Source: Microbispora rosea (lineage in GTDB: Bacteria; Actinomycetota; Actinomycetes; Streptosporangiales; Streptosporangiaceae). Taken from it: a stretch of 64,000 nucleotides of DNA. The stretch spans positions 1 through 64,000 of the forward strand of contig NZ_FTNI01000011.1 of NCBI RefSeq assembly GCF_900156315.1, written 5' to 3'. Positions 20,901 to 27,974 of this stretch are shown one piece after another; position 1 is the first letter of the stretch; each line of letters begins with the position of its first letter. Position numbers and translations under genes: made by a program. The notes under the pieces are model-generated. The model worked only from the letters and a program-made list of their open reading frames with translations. It had not been told where the DNA came from and made no database searches.

Positions 20901-21922
20901 TGGAGGCGGCGCAGGTCCTGCTCGGGGTCATGTGGCTCGGCCTGACCCTGTACGCGCTGCTCGGCGGTGCCGACTTCGGCGGCGGCCTGTGGGACCTGCT
21001 GGCCGGGGGCAGCCGGGCGGGCATGCCGCAGCGGCGGCTCATCGAACACTCGCTCGGCCCTGTATGGGAGGCCAACCATGTCTGGTTGATCTTCGTGCTC
21101 GTGGTGCTGTGGACCGGCTTCCCGACGGTCTTCGCGGCGGTGATGTCCACGCTCTACATCCCCCTCACGCTGGCCGCGTTCGGGATCATCGGCAGGGGGG
21201 CCGCGTTCGCGTTCCGCAAGAGCAGCACCGAGCTGTGGCAGCAGCGCCTGTTCGGCGCGGCCTTCGCGCTGTCGTCGGTGCTCACGCCGTTCTTCCTCGG
21301 CACGGTGGCCGGGGCCGTCGCGTCCGGCCGGGTGCCGCCCGGCCTGGCCAGGGGAAGCCTCGTGGGCGCGTGGGTCAACCCGACCTCGATGCTGGGCGGC
21401 GTCCTCGCGGTGGCCGTCTGCGCCTACCTGGCCGCGGTCTACCTGTGCGACGACGCCGTGCGGTCCCGCCTGCCCGGGATGGCCGAGGTCTTCCGGCGCA
21501 GGGCGCTGGCCGCGGCCGCCGTCACCGGTGTGGTCGCCCTCGGCGGCATCGGAGTGCTGCACGCCGACGCCCCCCGGCTCTTCACCGGCCTCACCCACAG
21601 GGCGCTGCCGCTCGTCGTGGCGAGCGCCGTGCTCGGCGTCGCGTCCATCGCGTTGCTGTGGCTGCGCCGCTACCTGCTCGTACGCGGCACCGCGGCCCTG
21701 GCCGTGGCCGCCGTGATGTGCGGATGGCCGGTGGCGCAGTATCCGCTCATGCTGCCGCCGGCCGTGTCCTTCCGGCAGGCGGCGGCGGAGCCGGCGGTGA
21801 TCACCGCGGTTCTCGCCGTCGCGGCGGCGGGCGCACTGCTGGTGCTGCCGTCGATCGCGTTGCTGCTCGCCGTGCAGCACCGCCTGCCGTTCGAGCGGGG
21901 CGGCCCCTACCCTGGTCGCTGA
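20900..21922 (+). CDS. cydB: Cytochrome bd quinol oxidase subunit II
   Basis: 340 residues with multiple membrane helices. The N-terminal YALLGGADFGGGLWDLLAGG and the GPVWEANHVWLIFVLVVLWTGFP block are diagnostic of CydB. The ATG shares its A with the cydA stop (TGATG). It is the structural partner of CydA in the membrane oxidase and is needed for the di-haem site. It is followed 27 bases later by an unrelated small gene. Confidence 0.96.
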   Translation: MEAAQVLLGVMWLGLTLYALLGGADFGGGLWDLLAGGSRAGMPQRRLIEHSLGPVWEANHVWLIFVLVVLWTGFPTVFAAVMSTLYIPLTLAAFGIIGRGAAFAFRKSSTELWQQRLFGAAFALSSVLTPFFLGTVAGAVASGRVPPGLARGSLVGAWVNPTSMLGGVLAVAVCAYLAAVYLCDDAVRSRLPGMAEVFRRRALAAAAVTGVVALGGIGVLHADAPRLFTGLTHRALPLVVASAVLGVASIALLWLRRYLLVRGTAALAVAAVMCGWPVAQYPLMLPPAVSFRQAAAEPAVITAVLAVAAAGALLVLPSIALLLAVQHRLPFERGGPYPGR

Positions 21923-21949
21923 CGACGACCGTGCGAAGGGGTGAGCCGC

Positions 21950-22324
21950 GTGAGCGACCAGGATGTGCCGGCCCGGCTCCGGGAGATCTGCCTGAACCTG
22001 CCGGAGGCCGTGGAGAGGCCGTTCGGGGGCCACACGGCGCCCACCTACCGGGTCGGCGACAAGATGTTCGCGATGACCAGCGAGGATGGGCGTTCGCTGA
22101 CGTTCAAGGCCGGGCCGGGGGTGCAGGACGCCCTCGTGGCCTCGGATCCGGAGCGCTTCTTCGTCCCGCCGTACGTCGGCCGCAACGGCTGGGTGGGCGC
22201 ACGCCTGGACGCCGATCAGGACTGGGACGAGATCGCCGGGCTGATCGAGGACAGCTACCGGCTGATCGCGCCGAAACGACTGGTCCGGCTCCTCGACGAA
22301 CCGCCGGCCGCCCAGACCGCCTAG
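21950..22324 (+). CDS. YjbR/MmcQ-family small DNA-binding-like protein
   Basis: 124 residues. The GTG at 21950 has AAGGGG eight bases upstream and is preferred to the GTG at 21941, which would overlap the ribosome-binding site. Family marks are LPEAVERPFGGHTAPTYRVGDKMFAM, the SLTFKAGP strand and VGRNGWVGARLD. The fold is a double-wing found in YjbR and in MmcQ, and the cellular role is poorly known. Its stop codon TAG lies inside the CTAG target duplicated by the downstream insertion sequence, so the transposition left the protein unchanged. Confidence 0.88.
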   Translation: MSDQDVPARLREICLNLPEAVERPFGGHTAPTYRVGDKMFAMTSEDGRSLTFKAGPGVQDALVASDPERFFVPPYVGRNGWVGARLDADQDWDEIAGLIEDSYRLIAPKRLVRLLDEPPAAQTA

Positions 22325-23729
22325 TAGTGCTTTGTTAGGTCAGCCTGTTGTGACTGGTTGGTGCCGGTGTGTAGTGGTGCGATGCGGGTGTGCCCCCCGA
22401 GCACCTCGCGCATGTCCGCCGGCAACTGGAGTTGTTCGCCGCTGAGATGTTCGCTCCTTTGGCCCGCCGGGATCAGCGGGCCAAAGGGCTGACCTACCTG
22501 CGGGGCCTGCTGCTGGACGGCCGCCGCAAGTCGATGCAGCCGATGGCCGAACGCCTGGGAGTGGACCACCAAGGGCTGCAGCAGTTCCTCACCTCCTCCA
22601 CCTGGGACCCCACCGAAGTGCGCCGCCGCTTGGCCACCCGGGCGATCGACACCATCACCCCGGCGGCGTGGGTGATCGACGACACCGGCTTCCCGAAGGA
22701 CGGGATCGCCTCACCCGGGGTGGCCCGGCAGTACTCGGGCACCCTGGGCAAGGTCGGCAACTGCCAGATCGGCGTCAGCGTGCACGCCGTCACCGACGCC
22801 GCCTCCTGCCCGCTGAACTGGCGCCTGTTCCTGCCCGCCTCGTGGGACCCTGCACACGCCGGCGACGACGAGGCCACCGCCGCACAGGTCACCGCGCGCC
22901 GTGCCCGCTGCGCCATCCCCGACGGCGAACACCACCGGCCCAAGTGGCAACTCGCGGTGGAGATGCTCGATGAGCTGGCCGCCTGGGGGCTCGTGCCGCC
23001 GCTGGTGGTGGCCGATGCCGCCTACGGCGACAACGCCCGCCTGCGCGCCGCCCTTGCCGAGCGCGGCTGCCATTACGTGGTGCAGGTCAAAGGCGCGGTC
23101 ACCGCCCACCACGCCACCGATGAACCCGACCCGGTCACCTACTCAGGCAGAGGTCGCCCGCCCCGGCCGCACCGCTACCCGAATAGGCCGATCAGCCTGC
23201 GCGAGCACGTCCTGGCCGTCGGACGGCAGGCGGCGATCACCGTGACCTGGCGCACCGGCTCCAAAGGAGCCATGACCGCCCAGTTCGTCATCCTGGTTCG
23301 CGTCGCCGGACGCCGGCCCCACCCCGCAGGTGACGGCACACTGCCCGTCAATGTCCTGATCGCGCAATGGCCCGCCGGTGAGGCCGAGCCGATCAAGTAC
23401 TGGCTGACCGACCTGCCCGCCGACACCCCGTCGGCCACGCTGATCGCCCTGGCAAAGATCCGCTGGCGGATCGAACACGACTACCGCGAGCTGAAAACCG
23501 GCCTGGGCCTGGACCACTTCGAAGGCCGTTCCTGGATCGGCTGGCACCGCCACGTCACCCTGGTCACCGCCGCCCACCTGTTCTGCACCGAACTGCGCTT
23601 ACACGACCCAAAAGCCGCAGCCTGACCCTCTACACGATCCTCAGAGAACTCCAGGTGCTCCTGGCCACCTGGACCGGCCGCTGCCCGACATGCTCACAGC
23701 GACCACCCTGATCACCTAACAAAGCACTA
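22325..23729 (+). mobile_element. IS701-family-like insertion sequence
   Basis: Terminal inverted repeats of 16 bp are perfect (TAGTGCTTTGTTAGGT at 22325-22340 and its complement at 23714-23729). They are flanked by CTAG at 22321-22324 and 23730-23733, giving a 4-bp target duplication that fits the YTAR preference known for IS701. The element is about 1.4 kb with a single transposase gene. Perfect ends suggest a recent insertion. Confidence 0.9.
22390..23625 (+). CDS. IS701-like DDE transposase, C-terminus in the -1 frame
   Basis: 411 residues in the main frame. Catalytic acidic residues appear in WVIDDTGFPK, VVADAAYGDN and KIRWRIEHDYRELKTGL, with DHFEGRSWIGWHRH next, as in IS701-type enzymes. 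The frame stops after DPKAAA, but the -1 frame continues with SLTLYTILRELQVLLATWTG and a CPTC pair to a stop at 23709-23711, which is the usual end of these transposases. A slippery heptamer C-CCA-AAA lies at 23607-23613, exactly in phase for -1 slippage. Either the full enzyme is made by frameshifting or a base change has trimmed the tail. Confidence 0.88.
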   Translation: MPPEHLAHVRRQLELFAAEMFAPLARRDQRAKGLTYLRGLLLDGRRKSMQPMAERLGVDHQGLQQFLTSSTWDPTEVRRRLATRAIDTITPAAWVIDDTGFPKDGIASPGVARQYSGTLGKVGNCQIGVSVHAVTDAASCPLNWRLFLPASWDPAHAGDDEATAAQVTARRARCAIPDGEHHRPKWQLAVEMLDELAAWGLVPPLVVADAAYGDNARLRAALAERGCHYVVQVKGAVTAHHATDEPDPVTYSGRGRPPRPHRYPNRPISLREHVLAVGRQAAITVTWRTGSKGAMTAQFVILVRVAGRRPHPAGDGTLPVNVLIAQWPAGEAEPIKYWLTDLPADTPSATLIALAKIRWRIEHDYRELKTGLGLDHFEGRSWIGWHRHVTLVTAAHLFCTELRLHDPKAAA

Positions 23730-23733
23730 CTAG

Positions 23734-23891
23734 GTCGTGTCTGACAAATCATGGCCCTGCTGCGCGCGGCCCAGGCGGCGCCTCGCCGCGTTGTCGTCGT
23801 CGCCCGGAGCTCCGCTCCGACCTCCTCCTCCGCCTTGCGATGCATCCACCTGGATCCACGCTCGCGACGGGCAGCATTTGTCAGACACTCC
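23734..23891. mobile_element. MITE-like element abutting the IS
   Basis: A 158-bp segment with perfect 13-bp inverted repeats GTGTCTGACAAAT (23737-23749) and ATTTGTCAGACAC (23876-23888). The similarity of the ends extends outwards with two mismatches. CTAG flanks both sides (23730-23733 and 23892-23895). It encodes no transposase. The left CTAG is shared with the right target copy of the IS, so the two insertions appear nested at one original CTAG site. Confidence 0.7.
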
Positions 23892-23908
23892 CTAGCGCGG
23901 CCGGTGCC

Positions 23909-25234
23909 TCACAGCGGCGGGTAGGCGTTGGCGAGGAGCTGCTGGAACTGCGGCCCGAACCACTGCCCCGCCGCCGGGGCGTACGGCAGCGCCCCGCTGG
24001 GCACGGTCCCCTGGACATAGGTGGGATCGCACATCGGGTCGGGGAGGAGGCCGTCGGGACTTGTGACGTTCACGCTCGCGCCGTCGGAGACGCCCGGCGG
24101 CTTGATCCACGCGTACGCGTCGACGCCGGCGGCGGGGATGGCCGCGGGCCGTGCGCCGAGCCCGGCGCCGGCCTGGTTGCACCAGTTGCCGACGCTGTGC
24201 CGGCGGTCCGTCCGGGACTCGTCGACGAACCGGTTCACATCGGTGGAGGTGCTCGTGCGAGCCGGGCGATACGGGCCGCCCCAGCCGCTGCGCGAGGTGT
24301 CGATCACCATGCCGATGCCGGATCCGAAGCCCGCCGCGATGAGCCGCTGCCGGAACGCCTGGGCGAACGAGAGCTCGTCCACGTAGTCGTTTCCGGCCAC
24401 CCACTGCGAGCTCTTCACCGGCCGGCCCATCTGGGTGTTGTAGTACGGCTCGACCAGGGCGCCGTAGCCGGCGACGTTCACCGTGAAGCCGTGCACGGGT
24501 GAAGGCTGCCCTCCGGTCGCGCCCGCGATGCTCGCGAGCAGGTCGGCGGCCCGGCCGAAGTTGTCCGGATGACCGGCGACGCCGTGGTGGGAGGCGTCGA
24601 GGTAGACGTACACGTTGGGGACGGCGTGCAGCCGGGTCACCGCGTACCGCAGCGCCGCGGGATAGGCGCCGCTCGCCTGTACGGCGGCGCAGCGGGAGGT
24701 GGCGGCGGGCAGGAGCAGCCCGGGCAGGAAGTCGGGCTCGACGATCGCCACGATGCGCAACCGCTGGTAGGCCGGGTCGGCCAGGATCTCGGCGATCGGA
24801 TCGACATACTCGCTCCGGTAGCGGTTCAGGCCGTCGGCCGCCACGCTGAAGTCCCCGTTGGAGACCGGGTGGGTGCAGTTCCGGTCCGGCAGGTCGTCGA
24901 GCACGATCTGGATCGTGAGCGGGGCCGAGCCGAAGGCGTCCTGCACGACGGCCTCGTTCAGATGCGCGAGCAGCCCGGGGGAGGAGGCGGTGCCCTCGAT
25001 CAGGGAGACGCGGTCGAGCCAGACGCCGGTCGGCTGGTCGGCCACCGCCGCACCGCCGGGCTCGGCCGCGGCCGACGCCGACCACCAGGGATCGACGTAG
25101 CGCTGGGCGGCCACGTAGGGGTTGTCGACGCGGGTGTCCGCGGCGGCGGGGGTGCCCGTGAGGACCGCCGTGACCGGCAGGAGGATCACCGCCGCGACCA
25201 CCGCCATGAGACGCGCTCCGAGCCGCACCGCCAT
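23909..25234 (-). CDS. Secreted GH6 cellulase (endoglucanase/cellobiohydrolase)
   Basis: 441 residues. The ATG at 25234 has GGGAGG six bases upstream and is chosen over the GTG at 25249. A signal peptide runs to about residue 32 (TPAAADTRV). The single catalytic GH6 domain has LDDLPDRNCTHP, IVEPDFLPGLL (the catalytic acid Asp, as in IEPDSL), YVYLDASHHG, GNWCNQAGAGLG and YAWIKPPGVSDGAS (the candidate base Asp). The Asp normally just before Cys in the PDRDC motif, which supports the catalytic water network, is Asn here. No carbohydrate-binding module is attached. It is exported to cut beta-1,4-glucan and pairs functionally with the xylanase at the left edge. Confidence 0.93.
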   Translation of the reverse strand: MAVRLGARLMAVVAAVILLPVTAVLTGTPAAADTRVDNPYVAAQRYVDPWWSASAAAEPGGAAVADQPTGVWLDRVSLIEGTASSPGLLAHLNEAVVQDAFGSAPLTIQIVLDDLPDRNCTHPVSNGDFSVAADGLNRYRSEYVDPIAEILADPAYQRLRIVAIVEPDFLPGLLLPAATSRCAAVQASGAYPAALRYAVTRLHAVPNVYVYLDASHHGVAGHPDNFGRAADLLASIAGATGGQPSPVHGFTVNVAGYGALVEPYYNTQMGRPVKSSQWVAGNDYVDELSFAQAFRQRLIAAGFGSGIGMVIDTSRSGWGGPYRPARTSTSTDVNRFVDESRTDRRHSVGNWCNQAGAGLGARPAAIPAAGVDAYAWIKPPGVSDGASVNVTSPDGLLPDPMCDPTYVQGTVPSGALPYAPAAGQWFGPQFQQLLANAYPPL

Positions 25235-25532
25235 GCCGTGCCTCCCCACCGCGCGAGATCGTCGTCACCCCGCACGATTCACCGGCGTGGCGGGCGCGTA
25301 CAGCGCCCGACGGCGCCTGTCGCCGTACGCGCGCCCGGCCCGGGGGGGCGCGCCCGCCCTCAGCTCGGCGAACACCCCGCCGCCCGTCGCCGTTCGACGC
25401 CGCCGCGCGCCGCGTCGGATGAATGCTTCAGCCACCCGGGCGCCGGGGGGCGAGAATGCCGGCCACCCGGACGTACGGCCACCCGGATGCCGGCGGCGCG
25501 GAGGCGTCGGGCGAGACGCACGGAAGCGACCG

Positions 25533-26921
25533 TCATCGCGCCGGGGCCGCCGGCTCGGTGACGCGGGCGCCGGTCACGACCAGGCCCAGGCAGACCAGGG
25601 CCGCGGCCGCCACCGCCGCCAGCATGAGGGGGTAGGAGAGCCACGACGACAAGCCGGCCAGCACGGTGGGGAGCAGGAAGCCCGCGTAGGCGAGCATGTA
25701 GTAGACGCCGGTCAGGCCGGCGAGGTCGTCGGGGCCGGCCATGCGCTGGATCTCCAGCAGTCCGGAGACCACCGCGAGGCCGTAACCGGCGCCCAGGGTG
25801 GCCGCGGTGACGGCCGCGAGCCACGGCGACAGCAGCACCGCGTTCGCCGCGCACAGTGCCGCGCCGAGGAGCATCACCGCCATCGCCGCCACCGGAGCCC
25901 GTCCCGTCCGGGTTCCCGTCCCGCCGTTTCCCCTCTCGCCGGTGTTCGTCTCGCCGGGTTTCACCTCACGGGGTTTCATCTCGCCGGTTCTCACTTCACC
26001 GGTTTTCATCTCACCGGTTTTCACTTCACCGTGCAGCCACCTGGCCACGGGCTGCACCGCCGCGCCCGCGCCCAGGGTCAGCACGGTCAGTCCGGTCGCG
26101 TACGCGAGCCCCCAGTCCCCGACGCGGAAGCCGACCAGCTGAGGCATGACCGCGTACGCCAGTCCGGCCGCGCCGAACACCCACGGCGCCATGGGCAGGA
26201 CCACGAGGCGGAACCGCCTGCGGGCCGGCGCGGGGACGCGCAGGTCCTCCACCAGCGCCGTGAGGAGCCGCCGGGCCGGACGACCCGCCGCGTGCGCGAG
26301 CGGCGGCCGCGTCTCCGGCACCCGCAGGAGCAGGACGGGTATCGCCGCGGTGAGGAGGAGATGGACGGCGTACGGACTCACCATGGGCCACGGTCCCCAC
26401 TGGGCCAGCACGCCCGCGACCCCGGCGCCGAGGCCGAATCCCGCCGTCTGGCACAGCGCCGCCCGGCGTGCGGCGAGCCCGCCGTCCGTCCCGCCCGACA
26501 GCTCCTTCACCCAGCTGCTGCCCACGGACATGGCGATGCCGACGGCGAAGCCGGTGATCAGCCGTCCCACGTAGATGGGCCAGGCGCTCTGACCGCCGAA
26601 GCAGAGCACCAGGCTCGCGACGGCCGAGGCGACGGAGCCGGCCACCAGCACGGGACGTCGCCCGCGCCGGTCGGACACGGGCCCGGCGAGCAGGAGCCCC
26701 GGCACGAGTCCGACGACGTACGCGCCGAGGAAGGCGTCGACGCTGAGCGTGGAGTAGCCGCCCAACCGGCGGTACATCAGCAGCAGCGGGGTGAACTGGT
26801 TGCCGCCCCAGCCGCAGGCGAACATCGCCGCGGCGACGGTCCGCCAGGCGCCGGGCCTGAGCGGGACGGCAGGCGGGAGGGCGGCCTGCCGGGATTCCGG
26901 CATCCGCTGGGTTTCGGGCAT
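25533..26921 (-). CDS. MFS transporter with repetitive central loop
   Basis: 462 residues with twelve predicted membrane helices. The loop-2 motif GPVSDRRGRRPVLVAG is diagnostic of the major facilitator superfamily. The cytoplasmic loop between the N- and C-terminal halves contains seven copies of a GE(V/M)K(T/P)-type pentapeptide encoded by a 15-bp tandem repeat. The substrate is unknown. It is 42 bases downstream of a GntR-type regulator on the same strand, so the two probably form an operon and the regulator's ligand may be the transported compound. Confidence 0.88.
   Translation of the reverse strand: MPETQRMPESRQAALPPAVPLRPGAWRTVAAAMFACGWGGNQFTPLLLMYRRLGGYSTLSVDAFLGAYVVGLVPGLLLAGPVSDRRGRRPVLVAGSVASAVASLVLCFGGQSAWPIYVGRLITGFAVGIAMSVGSSWVKELSGGTDGGLAARRAALCQTAGFGLGAGVAGVLAQWGPWPMVSPYAVHLLLTAAIPVLLLRVPETRPPLAHAAGRPARRLLTALVEDLRVPAPARRRFRLVVLPMAPWVFGAAGLAYAVMPQLVGFRVGDWGLAYATGLTVLTLGAGAAVQPVARWLHGEVKTGEMKTGEVRTGEMKPREVKPGETNTGERGNGGTGTRTGRAPVAAMAVMLLGAALCAANAVLLSPWLAAVTAATLGAGYGLAVVSGLLEIQRMAGPDDLAGLTGVYYMLAYAGFLLPTVLAGLSSWLSYPLMLAAVAAAALVCLGLVVTGARVTEPAAPAR
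25934..26031. repeat. 15-bp tandem repeat, about 6.5 copies, inside the MFS gene
   Basis: Units of the form TCTCACCGGTTTTCA recur with a 15-base period and small variations. Because the unit is five codons, copy-number change would keep the frame and alter only loop length. Confidence 0.85.
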
Positions 26922-26963
26922 GGAAAGTCGGACCTTCGAGAGGAGTGCGTGAGGGGGACGCGG

Positions 26964-27626
26964 TCAGCGGTCGTCGAGGCCGGGGTGCGGTGAGCCGTGC
27001 GTCGCGGTGAGGTGACCGAGCAGGGCCGAGGCGAAGGCCGCGCTGTCCGCGCCGACGAGGTGGCCGAGGAGGGCCTCGTGCTCGTCGGCCAGCAGGGGCA
27101 GCCGCTCCGGCCGCGGGCGCAGCGCGGCGATGCTCATCCGCCGCTGCCGGTCGCCGAGCGTGGCGTAGAACCGGCCGGCCAGCCGGTTTCCCGACGCCTC
27201 GACGATGCACCGGTGGAACGCCTCGTCCGCCTCGGCGAACCGGCCGACGTCCGCGGCCTCGGCGAGGGCCCGCTGACGCCGCAGCAGCTCCCGCATCCTC
27301 TCGTGGTGCTCGTGCGGCAGGCCGGTCCTGGCGATGCGCTCGGCCGCCGACCGTTCGAGGGCCAGCCGCAGCTCAAGGACGTCCGCGGCCTCTCCCGGCG
27401 GCACCGGCACCACCACCGCGCCGCGCTTGGGGTGCAGCGCCAGCAGTTCCTCCGACTCCAGTCGCAGGAACGCCTCCCGGACTGGCGTCCTGCTCACGCG
27501 TACCCGTTCGGCGATCTCGCCCTCGCTGATGAGGCTCCCGCCCGGCAGCTCGCCGGAGAGGATCAGCTCCTTGGTCACGGCGTACGCGGTGTGGGCGGCG
27601 GACGGGCGTTTCGCGGGATCGGCCAT
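26964..27626 (-). CDS. GntR-family regulator, FadR/FCD type
   Basis: 220 residues from the ATG at 27626; longer readings would run through the operator. An N-terminal winged helix (AYAVTKELILSGELPGG, SEGEIAERVRVSRTPVREAFLRLESEELL) is followed by an all-helical FCD domain. Its metal/ligand residues appear in ELRLALERSAAERIA, EADEAFHRCIVEASGNR and DEHEALLGHL. FCD regulators usually bind carboxylate ligands and leave DNA on binding. It is directly upstream of the MFS gene, and a perfect palindrome 16 bases before its start is the likely autoregulatory site. Confidence 0.92.
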   Translation of the reverse strand: MADPAKRPSAAHTAYAVTKELILSGELPGGSLISEGEIAERVRVSRTPVREAFLRLESEELLALHPKRGAVVVPVPPGEAADVLELRLALERSAAERIARTGLPHEHHERMRELLRRQRALAEAADVGRFAEADEAFHRCIVEASGNRLAGRFYATLGDRQRRMSIAALRPRPERLPLLADEHEALLGHLVGADSAAFASALLGHLTATHGSPHPGLDDR

Positions 27627-27642
27627 GCCGGGAGCGTAGCAG

Positions 27643-27667
27643 CCATAGATACAAGTTGTATCTATGG
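27643..27667. promoter_or_regulatory. 25-bp palindromic GntR operator
   Basis: Arms CCATAGATACAA and TTGTATCTATGG are perfect complements around a single central G. The core ATACAAnTTGTAT resembles known GntR-type sites. It lies just before the GntR gene, so autoregulation together with the MFS gene is expected; control of the rightward leader/symporter unit about 145 bases away is also possible. Confidence 0.85.
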
Positions 27668-27811
27668 GATGCGTCGCGACCGAAACATCGCGGCCAGGAG
27701 GACTTATATGGGATTTCTGGTGCGATTGAGGCTTCACCGGCGCAGCGGAACGTGATACGGATCACATAAAGGACCGGAATTTACTGCCGGTTGAGGAGGT
27801 TCTGACGCGCT

Positions 27812-27895
27812 ATGAGGTTCTTCCCGGTGCACGTGCTGCTCGTCAAGCGGCTGCACGTCGACCTGTGCCGGTTGAGTAGTCGTCTCTGTCACTGA
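27812..27895 (+). CDS. 27-residue Cys-containing leader peptide (attenuator uORF)
   Basis: A short gene with GAGGAGG upstream encodes a peptide containing RLHVDLCRLSSRLCH. The H-x-D-L-x-R-x-S-S-x-x-C pattern is typical of actinobacterial putative leader peptides that precede sulfur and cysteine genes, where Cys codons near the end allow attenuation in response to cysteinyl-tRNA supply. Cys is at positions 19 and 26 of 27. It ends 79 bases before the DAACS symporter on the same strand. A short GTGAT-N4-ATCAC inverted repeat at 27752-27765 lies in the upstream promoter region. The family match is strong; regulation by cysteine is inferred. Confidence 0.75.
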   Translation: MRFFPVHVLLVKRLHVDLCRLSSRLCH

Positions 27896-27974
27896 ACGCA
27901 GTCACCACTCCTTCCCCCCCTTCACCTCGCATGCCGCCTCGGCGTCAGCATGCCTTTCTGCCGGAGTCTCGTTC

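Noticed and set aside
22324..22324. Disruption of the YjbR-like gene by the insertion sequence
   Set aside because: The insertion falls within the stop codon's CTAG and restores TAG, so the protein is full length.
27752..27765. GTGAT-N4-ATCAC as a separate operator or terminator
   Set aside because: Five-bp arms are too short to claim on their own; noted only as part of the leader-peptide promoter region.
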